The notes under the pieces are model-generated. The model saw only the letters and a program-made list of their open reading frames with translations. It did not search any database and had not been told where the DNA came from. A program made the position numbers and the translations under genes. From positions 546,164-610,163 of the forward strand of contig JAALGZ010000025.1 of NCBI GenBank assembly GCA_015227615.1: a DNA stretch of 64,000 nucleotides. The letters are read 5' to 3'. Shown here piece after piece: positions 31,306 through 45,400 of the stretch (positions are counted from its first letter, which is position 1; each line of letters opens with the position of its first letter). The DNA is from Labyrinthula sp. Ha. Its lineage: Eukaryota; Sar; Bigyra; Labyrinthulida; Labyrinthulaceae.

Positions 31306-31425
31306 ACATTCGTTCATTTCATGAGGAGAACACATTGATCCATTCGAACCAATAAGTTAAACCTCATCAAGCCTGTCTAGTACTACCGTGGGGGACCAGG
31401 TGGGAAGCACGGGTGACGAATGTTT
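31306..31425 (+). rRNA. 5S rRNA, unit 1
   Basis: A 120-nt gene whose ends pair perfectly (ACATTCGT with ACGAATGT). It has the conserved 5S core: CATTCGAAC, the A-box-like AAGTTAAaC...AGC, and the C-box-like GGGGGACCAGGTGGGAA. A TATAATTA element lies about 32 bases upstream and a T-rich terminator (TTTGTCCTTTT) follows. Variable positions 25/56/64 are A/A/A (class A); A at 56 departs from the usual AAGTTAAGC. Confidence 0.93.
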
Positions 31426-31597
31426 GTCCTTTTATCAGACACATCTACTCATCTAATAGAAATGGAATTCGTTAGTACTGATCAATTTAGTTTTCAAGGC
31501 CATCTCTTTTCCTTTTTAATAAAACTAATTCTAAGTCGTGTCACCACTATATACTTTTGACCAGTCTCTATAAAGGAACACACGTTCTTATAAGCAA

Positions 31598-31631
31598 AGA
31601 TCCCAAAGATATTTTGGGGTTTCTTTTTTTT
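31598..31631 (+). terminator. Hairpin plus T-run downstream of each 5S gene (unit 1 copy given)
   Basis: About 170 bases after the 5S gene, each unit has CCCAAA-GATAT-TTTGGG, a 6-bp stem, followed by GTTTC and eight T. A smaller hairpin (GAAC-ACAC-GTTC) lies just before it, and TATA-like strings (CTATATACTT, CTCTATAAAG) lie further upstream. This could be the 3' end of a second small Pol III transcript, or a fail-safe terminator for 5S. Copies recur in every complete unit at 2206-bp spacing. No known RNA family was recognised. Confidence 0.3.
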
Positions 31632-33511
31632 CTGAGTTAACATGAAGTTGGACATATAGTTTAATATATATCGAGGTCAACTCTATCGCATGAGGGTTTT
31701 GGTTTGGCTGAACACCTGATAATTTTATTTACTTATGATTACTCATTACAAGCTCGCATACCGCCAAAACTTTACATATATATCCATCAGCCTGGGATAA
31801 ATTTAGCACATATATTCCTAATCATAAAAAATATCCAGTTTATAATGGGTTTAAATTTAGTTTGTAAGTTAAACAGAGAACCCCCATATAACTTTATATA
31901 GCACTGCTCCTATTGTTTAGGACCTCAACCATATCTTCTGCAAGGAAGAAGTTCCTACTAGAAGTATTTTCTCAAATGCCTTTAGTCTTATCTAGAAAAA
32001 TATGTACATGTATAGCATGAGGTAAGGATCAATAATTTTCTTCGACCCAGGAAAATTTCATGGATGAAACCTGTTCAAAGATAATTATGAATATTGGAAG
32101 CCTCAAGTGAGGTGTCATGATGAATTGTTCGTGCGAGGTAGTGGCACTAACTATTATTTTACTCCTCAAATATTCTTAAGAAAAAGATACCATATCTTTG
32201 CATCTGCAACTTCTCTTAGATGAGCTTAACTTCCTTTCACTGTTCTTGTATATATCTATGAGGGAATCTGAGGCTGTGTCATGTAGATCCTTGTATTCAT
32301 TTGAATAGCTATAGAGCTGCAACTGCTACTTTCAATCTATACCTTAAACTTAATGATGGGGTTATTTTCTTAATGAATCTCTGTCTTTGGTGAAGCACTT
32401 AATAAAGGCTTCTTCTTGGGGAGCTATTGAACTTCGAATATTGTTCCACATTCATTGCTTAATTTTAAGTAGTTTGGGATATGCTTAGCAACATCTGCTA
32501 TAGTTCATTATACCGGTAACATCTTGCTTTCACTTCCTCAGCCAAGCGAAAACTTATGATTACATTTCCAGGTTAGTTAGACCGTGTTTAAGTGATTCAT
32601 GTTTTACTGGAAAAGAATGTAGATTAAACAGGAGATATTTTAATGATGAAGATTACATGGTTCTAACCTCTTTCATGCTCTATTTTTAGGGTCTGTTTCT
32701 GAAATAAGAGAAAAACATAGACATTGGCAAAATATCTAAAGACAATACTGCTTAGCTGAACAAGGTCTATTCATTAATTTTTTGAATTCTTGGTAGAATG
32801 TATATATCATAAGAAAACTTCGTTTTATGGTTGAAACCATAGTATTTACACTAAATGTATTCAGAAATATGGGAATAAAGTATCCAAAAAATATTTTATT
32901 CAGGCAAGTATTTACACATCAGTAAAAAAGTATTAATCACATCTCTGTAGTCGCCATCTACTAATGACTAAAATTTTCCTTCATACAAAAAAAAATTCTT
33001 TCACAGCATTGTCAAAAAAATAAGAACTTAAATGCAGATCTTATCTAAACATCGAAAATCTAGTCTCTTAGGTGACCATAGAGAGCATCATTGAGTGTCT
33101 ATTATCCACTTCTTGAGACAAATAGTTTCGCTATAACCAGTTGTGGAACCAAACTTCTTTGAAATTTTGATCTTCTTTTCTTTCGTACCTTAGTAGTTTT
33201 AGAGATCTTCTATAGCGATTTAGCTTCCAAAACCTATGTACAAAATATTCTTTTTTGATTTAGCAAAGGTAATCCCGTAAAGAATGCAGTCTCAAACACA
33301 AGGATGCATAGAAAAGTACTGACTCAAAAAAGGTTTGATAGAAGAATAATAGCTTTTTTAATGTCATGTTTCTGCTCTTACACGTATTCAAGCTTTCTCT
33401 TTGTGCTTTTTCATTTTTTCAGAATTATACAAGAATTTGATTGGTTGAGCGTACCAATAAAATCATAATACTTGTGTATTATAATTAAACCTAGTTACAA
33501 TTGATGACATC

Positions 33512-33631
33512 ACATTCGTTCATTTCATGAGGAGAGCACATTGATCCATTCGAACCAATAAGTTAAGCCTCATCGAGCCTGTCTAGTACTACCGTGGGGG
33601 ACCAGGTGGGAAGCACGGGTGACGAATGTTT
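33512..33631 (+). rRNA. 5S rRNA, unit 2
   Basis: Same 120-nt gene as in unit 1, with G at positions 25, 56 and 64 (class G), which restores the canonical AAGTTAAGC A-box core. Confidence 0.93.
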
Positions 33632-35717
33632 GTCCTTTTATCAGACACATCTACTCATCTAATAGAAATGGAATTCGTTAGTACTGATCAATTTAGTTTT
33701 CAAGGCCATCTCTTTTCCTTTTTAATAAAACTAATTCTAAGTCGTGTCACCACTATATACTTTTGACCAGTCTCTATAAAGGAACACACGTTCTTATAAG
33801 CAAAGATCCCAAAGATATTTTGGGGTTTCTTTTTTTTCTGAGTTAACATGAAGTTGGACATATAGTTTAATATATATCGAGGTCAACTCTATCGCATGAG
33901 GGTTTTGGTTTGGCTGAACACCTGATAATTTTATTTACTTATGATTACTCATTACAAGCTCGCATACCGCCAAAACTTTACATATATATCCATCAGCCTG
34001 GGATAAATTTAGCACATATATTCCTAATCATAAAAAATATCCAGTTTATAATGGGTTTAAATTTAGTTTGTAAGTTAAACAGAGAACCCCCATATAACTT
34101 TATATAGCACTGCTCCTATTGTTTAGGACCTCAACCATATCTTCTGCAAGGAAGAAGTTCCTACTAGAAGTATTTTCTCAAATGCCTTTAGTCTTATCTA
34201 GAAAAATATGTACATGTATAGCATGAGGTAAGGATCAATAATTTTCTTCGACCCAGGAAAATTTCATGGATGAAACCTGTTCAAAGATAATTATGAATAT
34301 TGGAAGCCTCAAGTGAGGTGTCATGATGAATTGTTCGTGCGAGGTAGTGGCACTAACTATTATTTTACTCCTCAAATATTCTTAAGAAAAAGATACCATA
34401 TCTTTGCATCTGCAACTTCTCTTAGATGAGCTTAACTTCCTTTCACTGTTCTTGTATATATCTATGAGGGAATCTGAGGCTGTGTCATGTAGATCCTTGT
34501 ATTCATTTGAATAGCTATAGAGCTGCAACTGCTACTTTCAATCTATACCTTAAACTTAATGATGGGGTTATTTTCTTAATGAATCTCTGTCTTTGGTGAA
34601 GCACTTAATAAAGGCTTCTTCTTGGGGAGCTATTGAACTTCGAATATTGTTCCACATTCATTGCTTAATTTTAAGTAGTTTGGGATATGCTTAGCAACAT
34701 CTGCTATAGTTCATTATACCGGTAACATCTTGCTTTCACTTCCTCAGCCAAGCGAAAACTTATGATTACATTTCCAGGTTAGTTAGACCGTGTTTAAGTG
34801 ATTCATGTTTTACTGGAAAAGAATGTAGATTAAACAGGAGATATTTTAATGATGAAGATTACATGGTTCTAACCTCTTTCATGCTCTATTTTTAGGGTCT
34901 GTTTCTGAAATAAGAGAAAAACATAGACATTGGCAAAATATCTAAAGACAATACTGCTTAGCTGAACAAGGTCTATTCATTAATTTTTTGAATTCTTGGT
35001 AGAATGTATATATCATAAGAAAACTTCGTTTTATGGTTGAAACCATAGTATTTACACTAAATGTATTCAGAAATATGGGAATAAAGTATCCAAAAAATAT
35101 TTTATTCAGGCAAGTATTTACACATCAGTAAAAAAGTATTAATCACATCTCTGTAGTCGCCATCTACTAATGACTAAAATTTTCCTTCATACAAAAAAAA
35201 ATTCTTTCACAGCATTGTCAAAAAAATAAGAACTTAAATGCAGATCTTATCTAAACATCGAAAATCTAGTCTCTTAGGTGACCATAGAGAGCATCATTGA
35301 GTGTCTATTATCCACTTCTTGAGACAAATAGTTTCGCTATAACCAGTTGTGGAACCAAACTTCTTTGAAATTTTGATCTTCTTTTCTTTCGTACCTTAGT
35401 AGTTTTAGAGATCTTCTATAGCGATTTAGCTTCCAAAACCTATGTACAAAATATTCTTTTTTGATTTAGCAAAGGTAATCCCGTAAAGAATGCAGTCTCA
35501 AACACAAGGATGCATAGAAAAGTACTGACTCAAAAAAGGTTTGATAGAAGAATAATAGCTTTTTTAATGTCATGTTTCTGCTCTTACACGTATTCAAGCT
35601 TTCTCTTTGTGCTTTTTCATTTTTTCAGAATTATACAAGAATTTGATTGGTTGAGCGTACCAATAAAATCATAATACTTGTGTATTATAATTAAACCTAG
35701 TTACAATTGATGACATC

Positions 35718-35837
35718 ACATTCGTTCATTTCATGAGGAGAACACATTGATCCATTCGAACCAATAAGTTAAACCTCATCAAGCCTGTCTAGTACTACCG
35801 TGGGGGACCAGGTGGGAAGCACGGGTGACGAATGTTT
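35718..35837 (+). rRNA. 5S rRNA, unit 3
   Basis: 120-nt 5S gene of class A (A at positions 25, 56 and 64), with the same TATA-like element upstream and T-rich stretch downstream. Confidence 0.93.
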
Positions 35838-37923
35838 GTCCTTTTATCAGACACATCTACTCATCTAATAGAAATGGAATTCGTTAGTACTGATCAATTT
35901 AGTTTTCAAGGCCATCTCTTTTCCTTTTTAATAAAGCTAATTCTAAGTCGTGTCATCACTATATACTTTTGACCAGTCTCTATAAAGGAACACACGTTCT
36001 TATAAGCAAAGATCCCAAAGATATTTTGGGGTTTCTTTTTTTTCTGAGTTAACATGAAGTTGGACATATAGTTTAATATATATCGAGGTCAACTCTATCG
36101 CATGAGGGTTTTGGTTTGGCTGAACACCTGATAATTTTATTTACTTATGATTACTCATTACAAGCTCGCATACCGCCAAAACTTTACATATATATCCATC
36201 AGCCTGGGATAAATTTAGCACATATATTCCTAATCATAAAAAACATCCAGTTTATAATGGGTTTAAATTTAGTTTGTAAGTTAAACAGAGAACCCCCATA
36301 TAACTTTATATAGCACTGCTCCTATTGTTTAGGACCTCAACCATATCTTCTGCAAGGAAGAAGTTCCTACTAGAAGTATTTTCTCAAATGCCTTTAGTCT
36401 TATCTAGAAAAATATGTACATGTATAGCATGAGGTAAGGATCAATAATTTTCTTCGACCCAGGAAAATTTCATGGATGAAACCTGTTCAAAGATAATTAT
36501 GAATATTGGAAGCCTCAAGTGAGGTGTCATGATGAATTGTTCGTGCGAGGTAGTGGCACTAACTATTATTTTACTCCTCAAATATTCTTAAGAAAAAGAT
36601 ACCATATCTTTGCATCTGCAACTTCTCTTAGATGAGCTTAACTTCCTTTCACTGTTCTTGTATATATCTATGAGGGAATCTGAGGCTGTGTCATGTAGAT
36701 CCTTGTATTCATTTGAATAGCTATAGAGCTGCAACTGCTACTTTCAATCTATACCTTAAACTTAATGATGGGGTTATTTTCTTAATGAATCTCTGTCTTT
36801 GGTGAAGCACTTAATAAAGGCTTCTTCTTGGGGAGCTATTGAACTTCGAATATTGTTCCACATTCATTGCTTAATTTTAAGTAGTTTGGGATATGCTTAG
36901 CAACATCTGCTATAGTTCATTATACCGGTAACATCTTGCTTTCACTTCCTCAGCCAAGCGAAAACTTATGATTACATTTCCAGGTTAGTTAGACCGTGTT
37001 TAAGTGATTCATGTTTTACTGGAAAAGAATGTAGATTAAACAGGAGATATTTTAATGATGAAGATTACATGGTTCTAACCTCTTTCATGCTCTATTTTTA
37101 GGGTCTGTTTCTGAAATAAGAGAAAAACATAGACATTGGCAAAATATCTAAAGACAATACTGCTTAGCTGAACAAGGTCTATTCATTAATTTCTTGAATT
37201 CTTGGTAGAATGTATATATCATAAGAAAACTTCGTTTTATGGTTGAAACCATAGTATTTACACTAAATGTATTCAGAAATATGGGAATAAAGTATCCAAA
37301 AAATATTTTATTCAGGCAAGTATTTACACATCAGTAAAAAAGTATTAATCACATCTCTGTAGTCGCCATCTACTAATGACTAAAATTTTCCTTCATACAA
37401 AAAAAAATTCTTTCACAGCATTGTCAAAAAAATAAGAACTTAAATGCAGATCTTATCTAAACATCGAAAATCTAGTCTCTTAGGTGACCATAGAGAGCAT
37501 CATTGAGTGTCTATTATCCACTTCTTGAGACAAATAGTTTCGCTATAACCAGTTGTGGAACCAAACTTCTTTGAAATTTTGATCTTCTTTTCTTTCGTAC
37601 CTTAGTAGTTTTAGAGATCTTCTATAGCGATTTAGCTTCCAAAACCTATGTACAAAATATTCTTTTTTGATTTAGCAAAGGTAATCCCGTAAAGAATGCA
37701 GTCTCAAACACAAGGATGCATAGAAAAGTACTGACTCAAAAAAGGTTTGATAGAAGAATAATAGCTTTTTTAATGTCATGTTTCTGCTCTTACACGTATT
37801 CAAGCTTTCTCTTTGTGCTTTTTCATTTTTTCAGAATTATACAAGAATTTGATTGGTTGAGCGTACCAATAAAATCATAATACTTGTGTATTATAATTAA
37901 ACCTAGTTACAATTGATGACATC

Positions 37924-38043
37924 ACATTCGTTCATTTCATGAGGAGAACACATTGATCCATTCGAACCAATAAGTTAAACCTCATCAAGCCTGTCTAGTA
38001 CTACCGTGGGGGACCAGGTGGGAAGCACGGGTGACGAATGTTT
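37924..38043 (+). rRNA. 5S rRNA, unit 4
   Basis: 120-nt 5S gene of class A, identical in the diagnostic positions to unit 3, its neighbour. Confidence 0.93.
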
Positions 38044-40129
38044 GTCCTTTTATCAGACACATCTACTCATCTAATAGAAATGGAATTCGTTAGTACTGAT
38101 CAATTTAGTTTTCAAGGCCATCTCTTTTCCTTTTTAATAAAGCTAATTCTAAGTCGTGTCATCACTATATACTTTTGACCAGTCTCTATAAAGGAACACA
38201 CGTTCTTATAAGCAAAGATCCCAAAGATATTTTGGGGTTTCTTTTTTTTCTGAGTTAACATGAAGTTGGACATATAGTTTAATATATATCGAGGTCAACT
38301 CTATCGCATGAGGGTTTTGGTTTGGCTGAACACCTGATAATTTTATTTACTTATGATTACTCATTACAAGCTCGCATACCGCCAAAACTTTACATATATA
38401 TCCATCAGCCTGGGATAAATTTAGCACATATATTCCTAATCATAAAAAATATCCAGTTTATAATGGGTTTAAATTTAGTTTGTAAGTTAAACAGAGAACC
38501 CCCATATAACTTTATATAGCACTGCTCCTATTGTTTAGGACCTCAACCATATCTTCTGCAAGGAAGAAGTTCCTACTAGAAGTATTTTCTCAAATGCCTT
38601 TAGTCTTATCTAGAAAAATATGTACATGTATAGCATGAGGTAAGGATCAATAATTTTCTTCGACCCAGGAAAATTTCATGGATGAAACCTGTTCAAAGAT
38701 AATTATGAATATTGGAAGCCTCAAGTGAGGTGTCATGATGAATTGTTCGTGCGAGGTAGTGGCACTAACTATTATTTTACTCCTCAAATATTCTTAAGAA
38801 AAAGATACCATATCTTTGCATCTGCAACTTCTCTTAGATGAGCTTAACTTCCTTTCACTGTTCTTGTATATATCTATGAGGGAATCTGAGGCTGTGTCAT
38901 GTAGATCCTTGTATTCATTTGAATAGCTATAGAGCTGCAACTGCTACTTTCAATCTATACCTTAAACTTAATGATGGGGTTATTTTCTTAATGAATCTCT
39001 GTCTTTGGTGAAGCACTTAATAAAGGCTTCTTCTTGGGGAGCTATTGAACTTCGAATATTGTTCCACATTCATTGCTTAATTTTAAGTAGTTTGGGATAT
39101 GCTTAGCAACATCTGCTATAGTTCATTATACCGGTAACATCTTGCTTTCACTTCCTCAGCCAAGCGAAAACTTATGATTACATTTCCAGGTTAGTTACAC
39201 CGTGTTTAAGTGATTCATGTTTTACTGGAAAAGAATGTAGATTAAACAGGAGATATTTTAATGATGAAGATTACATGGTTCTAACCTCTTTCATGCTCTA
39301 TTTTTAGGGTCTGTTTCTGAAATAAGAGAAAAACATAGACATTGGCAAAATATCTAAAGACAATACTGCTTAGCTGAACAAGGTCTATTCATTAATTTTT
39401 TGAATTCTTGGTAGAATGTATATATCATAAGAAAACTTCGTTTTATGGTTGAAACCATAGTATTTACACTAAATGTATTCAGAAATATGGGAATAAAGTA
39501 TCCAAAAAATATTTTATTCAGGCAAGTATTTACACATCAGTAAAAAAGTATTAATCACATCTCTGTAGTCGCCATCTACTAATGACTAAAATTTTCCTTC
39601 ATACAAAAAAAAATTCTTTCACAGCATTGTCAAAAAAATAAGAACTTAAATGCAGATCTTATCTAAACATCGAAAATCTAGTCTCTTAGGTGACCATAGA
39701 GAGCATCATTGAGTGTCTATTATCCACTTCTTGAGACAAATAGTTTCGCTATAACCAGTTGTGGAACCAAACTTCTTTGAAATTTTGATCTTCTTTTCTT
39801 TCGTACCTTAGTAGTTTTAGAGATCTTCTATAGCGATTTAGCTTCCAAAACCTATGTACAAAATATTCTTTTTTGATTTAGCAAAGGTAATCCCGTAAAG
39901 AATGCAGTCTCAAACACAAGGATGCATAGAAAAGTACTGACTCAAAAAAGGTTTGATAGAAGAATAATAGCTTTTTTAATGTCATGTTTCTGCTCTTACA
40001 CGTATTCAAGCTTTCTCTTTGTGCTTTTTCATTTTTTCAGAATTATACAAGAATTTGATTGGTTGAGCGTACCAATAAAATCATAATACTTGTGTATTAT
40101 AATTAAACCTAGTTACAATTGATGACATC

Positions 40130-40249
40130 ACATTCGTTCATTTCATGAGGAGAGCACATTGATCCATTCGAACCAATAAGTTAAGCCTCATCGAGCCTGT
40201 CTAGTACTACCGTGGGGGACCAGGTGGGAAGCACGGGTGACGAATGTTT
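40130..40249 (+). rRNA. 5S rRNA, unit 5
   Basis: 120-nt 5S gene of class G (canonical A-box core). Confidence 0.93.
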
Positions 40250-42013
40250 GTCCTTTTATCAGACACATCTACTCATCTAATAGAAATGGAATTCGTTAGT
40301 ACTGATCAATTTAGTTTTCAAGGCCATCTCTTTTCCTTTTTAATAAAACTAATTCTAAGTCGTGTCACCACTATATACTTTTGACCAGTCTCTATAAAGG
40401 AACACACGTTCTTATAAGCAAAGATCCCAAAGATATTTTGGGGTTTCTTTTTTTTCTGAGTTAACATGAAGTTGGACATATAGTTTAATATATATCGAGG
40501 TCAACTCTATCGCATGAGGGTTTTGGTTTGGCTGAACACCTGATAATTTTATTTACTTATGATTACTCATTACAAGCTCGCATACCGCCAAAACTTTACA
40601 TATATATCCATCAGCCTGGGATAAATTTAGCACATATATTCCTAATCATAAAAAATATCCAGTTTATAATGGGTTTAAATTTAGTTTGTAAGTTAAACCA
40701 GAGAACCCCCATATAACTTTATATAGCACTGCTCCTATTGTTTAGGACCTCAACCATATCTTCTGCAAGGAAGAAGTTCCTACTAGAAGTATTTTCTCAA
40801 ATGCCTTTAGTCTTATCTAGAAAAATATGTACATGTATAGCATGAGGTAAGGATCAATAATTTTCTTCGACCCAGGAAAATTTCATGGATGAAACCTGTT
40901 CAAAGATAATTATGAATATTGGAAGCCTCAAGTGAGGTGTCATGATGAATTGTTCGTGCGAGGTAGTGGCACTAACTATTATTTTACTCCTCAAATATTC
41001 TTAAGAAAAAGATACCATATCTTTGCATCTGCAACTTCTCTTAGATGAGCTTAACTTCCTTTCACTGTTCTTGTATATATCTATGAGGGAATCTGAGGCT
41101 GTGTCATGTAGATCCTTGTATTCATTTGAATGGCTATAGAGCTGCAACTGCTACTTTCAATCTATACCTTAAACTTAATGATGGGGTTATTTTCTTAATG
41201 AATCTCTGTCTTTGGTGAAGCACTTAATAAAGGCTTCTTCTTGGGGAGCTATTGAACTTCGAATATTGTTCCACATTCATTGCTTAATTTTAAGTAGTTT
41301 GGGATATGCTTAGCAACATCTGCTATAGTTCATTATACCGGTAACATCTTGCTTTCACTTCCTCAGCCAAGCGAAAACTTATGATTACATTTCCAGGTTA
41401 GTTACACCGTGTTTAAGTGATTCATGTTTTACTGGAAAAGAATGTAGATTAAACAGGAGATATTTTAATGATGAAGATTACATGGTTCTAACCTCTTTCA
41501 TGCTCTATTTTTAGGGTCTGTTTCTGAAATAAGAGAAAAACATAGACATTGGCAAAATATCTAAAGACAATACTGCTTAGCTGAACAAGGTCTATTCATT
41601 AATTTCTTGAATTCTTGGTAGAATGTATATATCATAAGAAAACTTCGTTTTATGGTTGAAACCATAGTATTTACACTAAATGTATTCAGAAATATGGGAA
41701 TAAAGTATCCAAAAAATATTTTATTCAGGCAAGTATTTACACATCAGTAAAAAAGTATTAATCACATCTCTGTAGTCGCCATCTACTAATGACTAAAATT
41801 TTCCTTCATACAAAAAAAAATTCTTTCACAGCATTGTCAAAAAAATAAGAACTTAAATGCAGATCTTATCTAAACATCGAAAATCTAGTCTCTTAGGTGA
41901 CCATAGAGAGCATCATTGAGTGTCTATTATCCACTTCTTGAGACAAATAGTTTCGCTATAACCAGTTGTGGAACCAAACTTCTTTGAAATTTTGATCTTC
42001 TTTTCTTTCGTAC

Positions 42014-42018
42014 CTTAG
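42014..42018. repeat. Target-site duplication CTTAG, left of copia
   Basis: The five bases CTTAG flank the element on both sides (here and at 47043-47047). Uninterrupted units read ...GTACCTTAGTAGTTTT, with CTTAG only once, so the pre-insertion site is known exactly. Confidence 0.95.
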
Positions 42019-42141
42019 TGTTAAATAATATAAATATATTTATGGCAGTTGCTTTTTATAAGTAGTCGTTGCAAATAGTACATTGGTACTAAAGCAGACT
42101 TTAATCGGTTAATTGGTTTTTAAATATAAAACTGTTCAACA
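42019..42141 (+). repeat. Copia 5' LTR (123 bp)
   Basis: Begins TGTTAAATAATATAAATA and ends AACTGTTCAACA, with TGTT/AACA inverted ends. It is very short for a copia LTR but must contain the promoter; AT-rich TATA-like sequence is present near its start. Confidence 0.95.
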
Positions 42142-42157
42142 GGTTAAGAGCCTAACC
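42142..42157 (+). other. Putative primer-binding site of the copia element
   Basis: GGTTAAGAGCC follows the LTR directly. It lacks the TGG expected for pairing with a tRNA 3' CCA end. It resembles the binding sites of Drosophila copia and yeast Ty5, which pair with the anticodon arm of initiator tRNA-Met, but reads AAG where those have ATG; a CUU-anticodon tRNA would match better. Inferred. Confidence 0.4.
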
Positions 42158-42486
42158 TCTGCTACTGATCCTATCTTTCTCGATTCACTTAAGTTTAGAT
42201 TCTAAGAAGGTCTAGAAGAAAAAGACAAACTTCAAGAGAAAAACTACTTGAGTTCCTCAATATTCAGGTTAAGAAAGAAAAGAATTTATTTAACAAGTTG
42301 TCTTACTTCACAACTTGTACTTTTCCTTGAAAGACTGGTATCAACCAAAAGTTATAAATATTACAACATCACCTTATCTATATTCACGGATACCATATAC
42401 AATACCACATTACTACGCAAACAAATACCGTACCAAAACAAATCAAAAACGACAAAATAAGAAAACAAATTATAAAGTTAAAGACT

Positions 42487-45400
42487 ATGAACATTGGCAA
42501 AGAATCCAACAAACTTCCTAAGCTCGGAACCCCAAGAGTCCCATTTAGAGACTGGGAAACAACTATTCTTGCATATCTTGGCAAAAAACACCTATCCATG
42601 TTCCTACAATATGAAATTACATCACCTAGACTGTTAAAAGAAGATTCCTCCGCTAGAGAAGGTCTCCAACAATATCTTAACGAAATTAACAACGAAGAAT
42701 TCTACGATGTAAAGAAAGTTAAAGTATATAACGATGAATCCATGGATACGCCTCTGGAACTTATGAACCTTTCTATGACAGCATCTGTAGTTGTATTGGA
42801 TAAATTAGTTGTACCTTGCTACTATGATAAGAAAGTGTTTCTTAAGGATAAAATGGAGCTAGCTTCGAAACAACTTGAGGTTATTCACACTCTAAGAAGA
42901 TCTATGACTATAGAATTGGTTCACTACATTGACAATGGACCTACAATATTTCATGGAATGATGCAAATTCGGATTCACTATATGAAGGACAAAGATACAG
43001 CTAGAATACAAGCAAAACGAAGACTTCAAAATATTCAATATCGGGATCTTGCTTCTTACATTAATATTTTTCGAAAAAGATTCTCTGAATACTGTCTATA
43101 TGGAGGCCAAGAATCTAAAGATATTGCTGAAAACTTCATCCAAGGACTTCCTGATGATAGGTTCTATGTGCACAAATCCATGTGCAATGAGACCACGCTT
43201 GCAGGGACCATAAGTTTCTTCCTCAAAGTAAACGCCAACATTACTCTCCGATGTCCTGAGCAAAAATCCAGATCCAACAACGTGAAAGTTAAAGTGGCCA
43301 ATGTCCAAAACAATAAGTTTTCCTCTACCTCTACCAATCCCACAAGAAAGAAGATTTTCAAAGCAAAAAACAGATGCTTGAAATGTGGGGGTTTCGGCCA
43401 CTACATAAAAATGTGTCCAAATAAAGAACACGTCTGCTTCTTGTGCGGATCCGGTTCTCACACATACAAAAACTGCACGATCCAAGTTATTAGAGTAAAT
43501 ACGGTCGATATTTTAGAAGATGAATACGCGTCAGAGGATGAAACGAGCCAAAACGAGGAATGTAACGCAGAAGAAAACCAAGTAGAAGAAGAGTATGAAC
43601 TGAATGAGTATCCGACGAACGTTGACTACTCTCTCATGACCCTAAACATTCAACTGAAAGATGTATCTGTCTCAAAAGAAAAATGTACCCACAGGTTCAA
43701 TGAACAGTGCTTATGCTGCCTAGTTGATTCTGGAGCAACGCAACACGTCACAGGAAATCGAAATCTTTTATCGAATCCTAAAGACATCTCTAACGTCAAA
43801 GTATCTGGAGCACTTCACACCAGAAACATCAACACTGTCCAAGGATCTTTGAAGCTACTTCTTAAAAACAACACAGCTATACATCTAAAAAACGTTGTGT
43901 ACATACCTGGAATCAAACAAACCATTATCTCCGAACCTCAGCTGGTGGATGACAACTTTGCTATTATTAAAGACAAGAAAGGAGCCAGAATAACAAAACA
44001 TGATCTTACAGTTGCACACCTACACAGAAAAAACAACCATTATATTCTTCATTGTATCAAAAATCCAAACAACAGAATTGCGTTGAACGAACTTAACGTA
44101 TCCTCTTCTGATCTCTCCCACTACAGACTTGGTCATCTAAATAAAGAATACATAAAAAGAAACGGATACCCTGAGATGAAACAAGATTTCTGCATTGGAT
44201 GCTCAGCTGGAAAACTGGTTCAAAGTCGCAAACACAAAGCAGTTCAATACTCTAACAGCTCTCTCATGAAAGGAACGTATCCTTTTGAAAAGTTACACAC
44301 AGATACTATGGGCCCGTTCCCCTTATCCTTCCAAAATTTCATCTGGATCAACCTTTCAGTCTGCAACTACACTGGATATCTCATACCTATACTTACAAGA
44401 AAGAAAGATACAATATCAAACGAGCTGATAAAATGCATAAAAAAGCTTCAAAAACAATATGACAAACCTGTGAAGTGTATTTTCTCTGACAACGGAACTG
44501 AATTTAAAAACCTGGATCACTTCTGTTTAAAATCTGGAATAAAGCGGGAGTATTCGAACGCATATCAACCTTCTGAAAATGGACGTATTGAAAGACAGAA
44601 CAGAACTGTCGTATCCATGATGAGGGCCCTCTTATTCCAATCCAACTTATCCGAACGTTTTTGGTGCTTTGCAGCCAAACACTCCTGCTACATCCTCAAC
44701 CGAATAGCAAAACAACTATCAAAGTCACCCTTCGAAATAATCTATAACATCCCTCCAAAGCTAGAGAACATAAAGTTATTTGGCGCAAAAGGCTTCGCAC
44801 TCAAACCGAGGAAATCCAAACTATCAACTACGACTCCCATCATCTACTTAGGAAATGACGTCCAATCCAAAGCATATATCACACTCAACTTGAAGACCAA
44901 CAAAATTCAACTATTTCGAACCATCCAACTCGACGAGATCGGCACCATACGTGCAACATACAATAAATTCATATCACTCTCACCAAAAGACTTAAAAAAC
45001 AACATCCACAAAGACCGTATGAGAAAACTGATCAACAAAAACCTCCCACATCTTCAGATACAACAACCAGAGTACTACGAATTGTCAGATAACAGCTCCG
45101 ATACGTCCGAATCTCCATCAATCGAGGAAATCAAACCAAACAGTTGTGTTTCATCTCCAATTCAATTTAATTCTAAGGTGTCTCAAAAGGATCAAAATTT
45201 GGGCAATTCTACAAAGTGGGTGAATTCTGAAATTAGCACAGATAACATCATTCAAGGATGCAGAAATAGGAATCACACAGTTAAAAAATTAGGAGTAAAA
45301 TCAGCCAATAAAATCAAAAGAAATCAAAATTCAGATGAAGAAGAGGTTTATTCATCCAATAAAATCACGAATAGCACAATACCACCGAGAACCTATTCAC

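Larger units (their letters stand above)
29491..42018 (+). repeat. Tandem array of 2206-bp 5S rDNA units, left part
   Basis: Units start at 29491, 31697, 33903, 36109, 38315 and 40521, a constant 2206-bp period. The first five are complete; the sixth is interrupted at 42018 by the copia element and resumes at 47043. Units differ by only a handful of substitutions. The leftmost carries most of the private differences (for example near 29521, 30103, 30356 and 30497), as expected for a unit at the edge of an array kept uniform by unequal exchange. Each full unit has one 5S rRNA gene at offset about 1816; the remaining roughly 2.1 kb is AT-rich spacer. The left junction is sharp: sequence before TTTTGGTTTGG at 29491 is not shared with other units. 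Confidence 0.97.

Noticed and set aside
45187-45201. Another match to the TTTGGGCAATT motif
   Set aside because: It lies in the middle of the copia coding frame and is not near a gene start; treated as chance.
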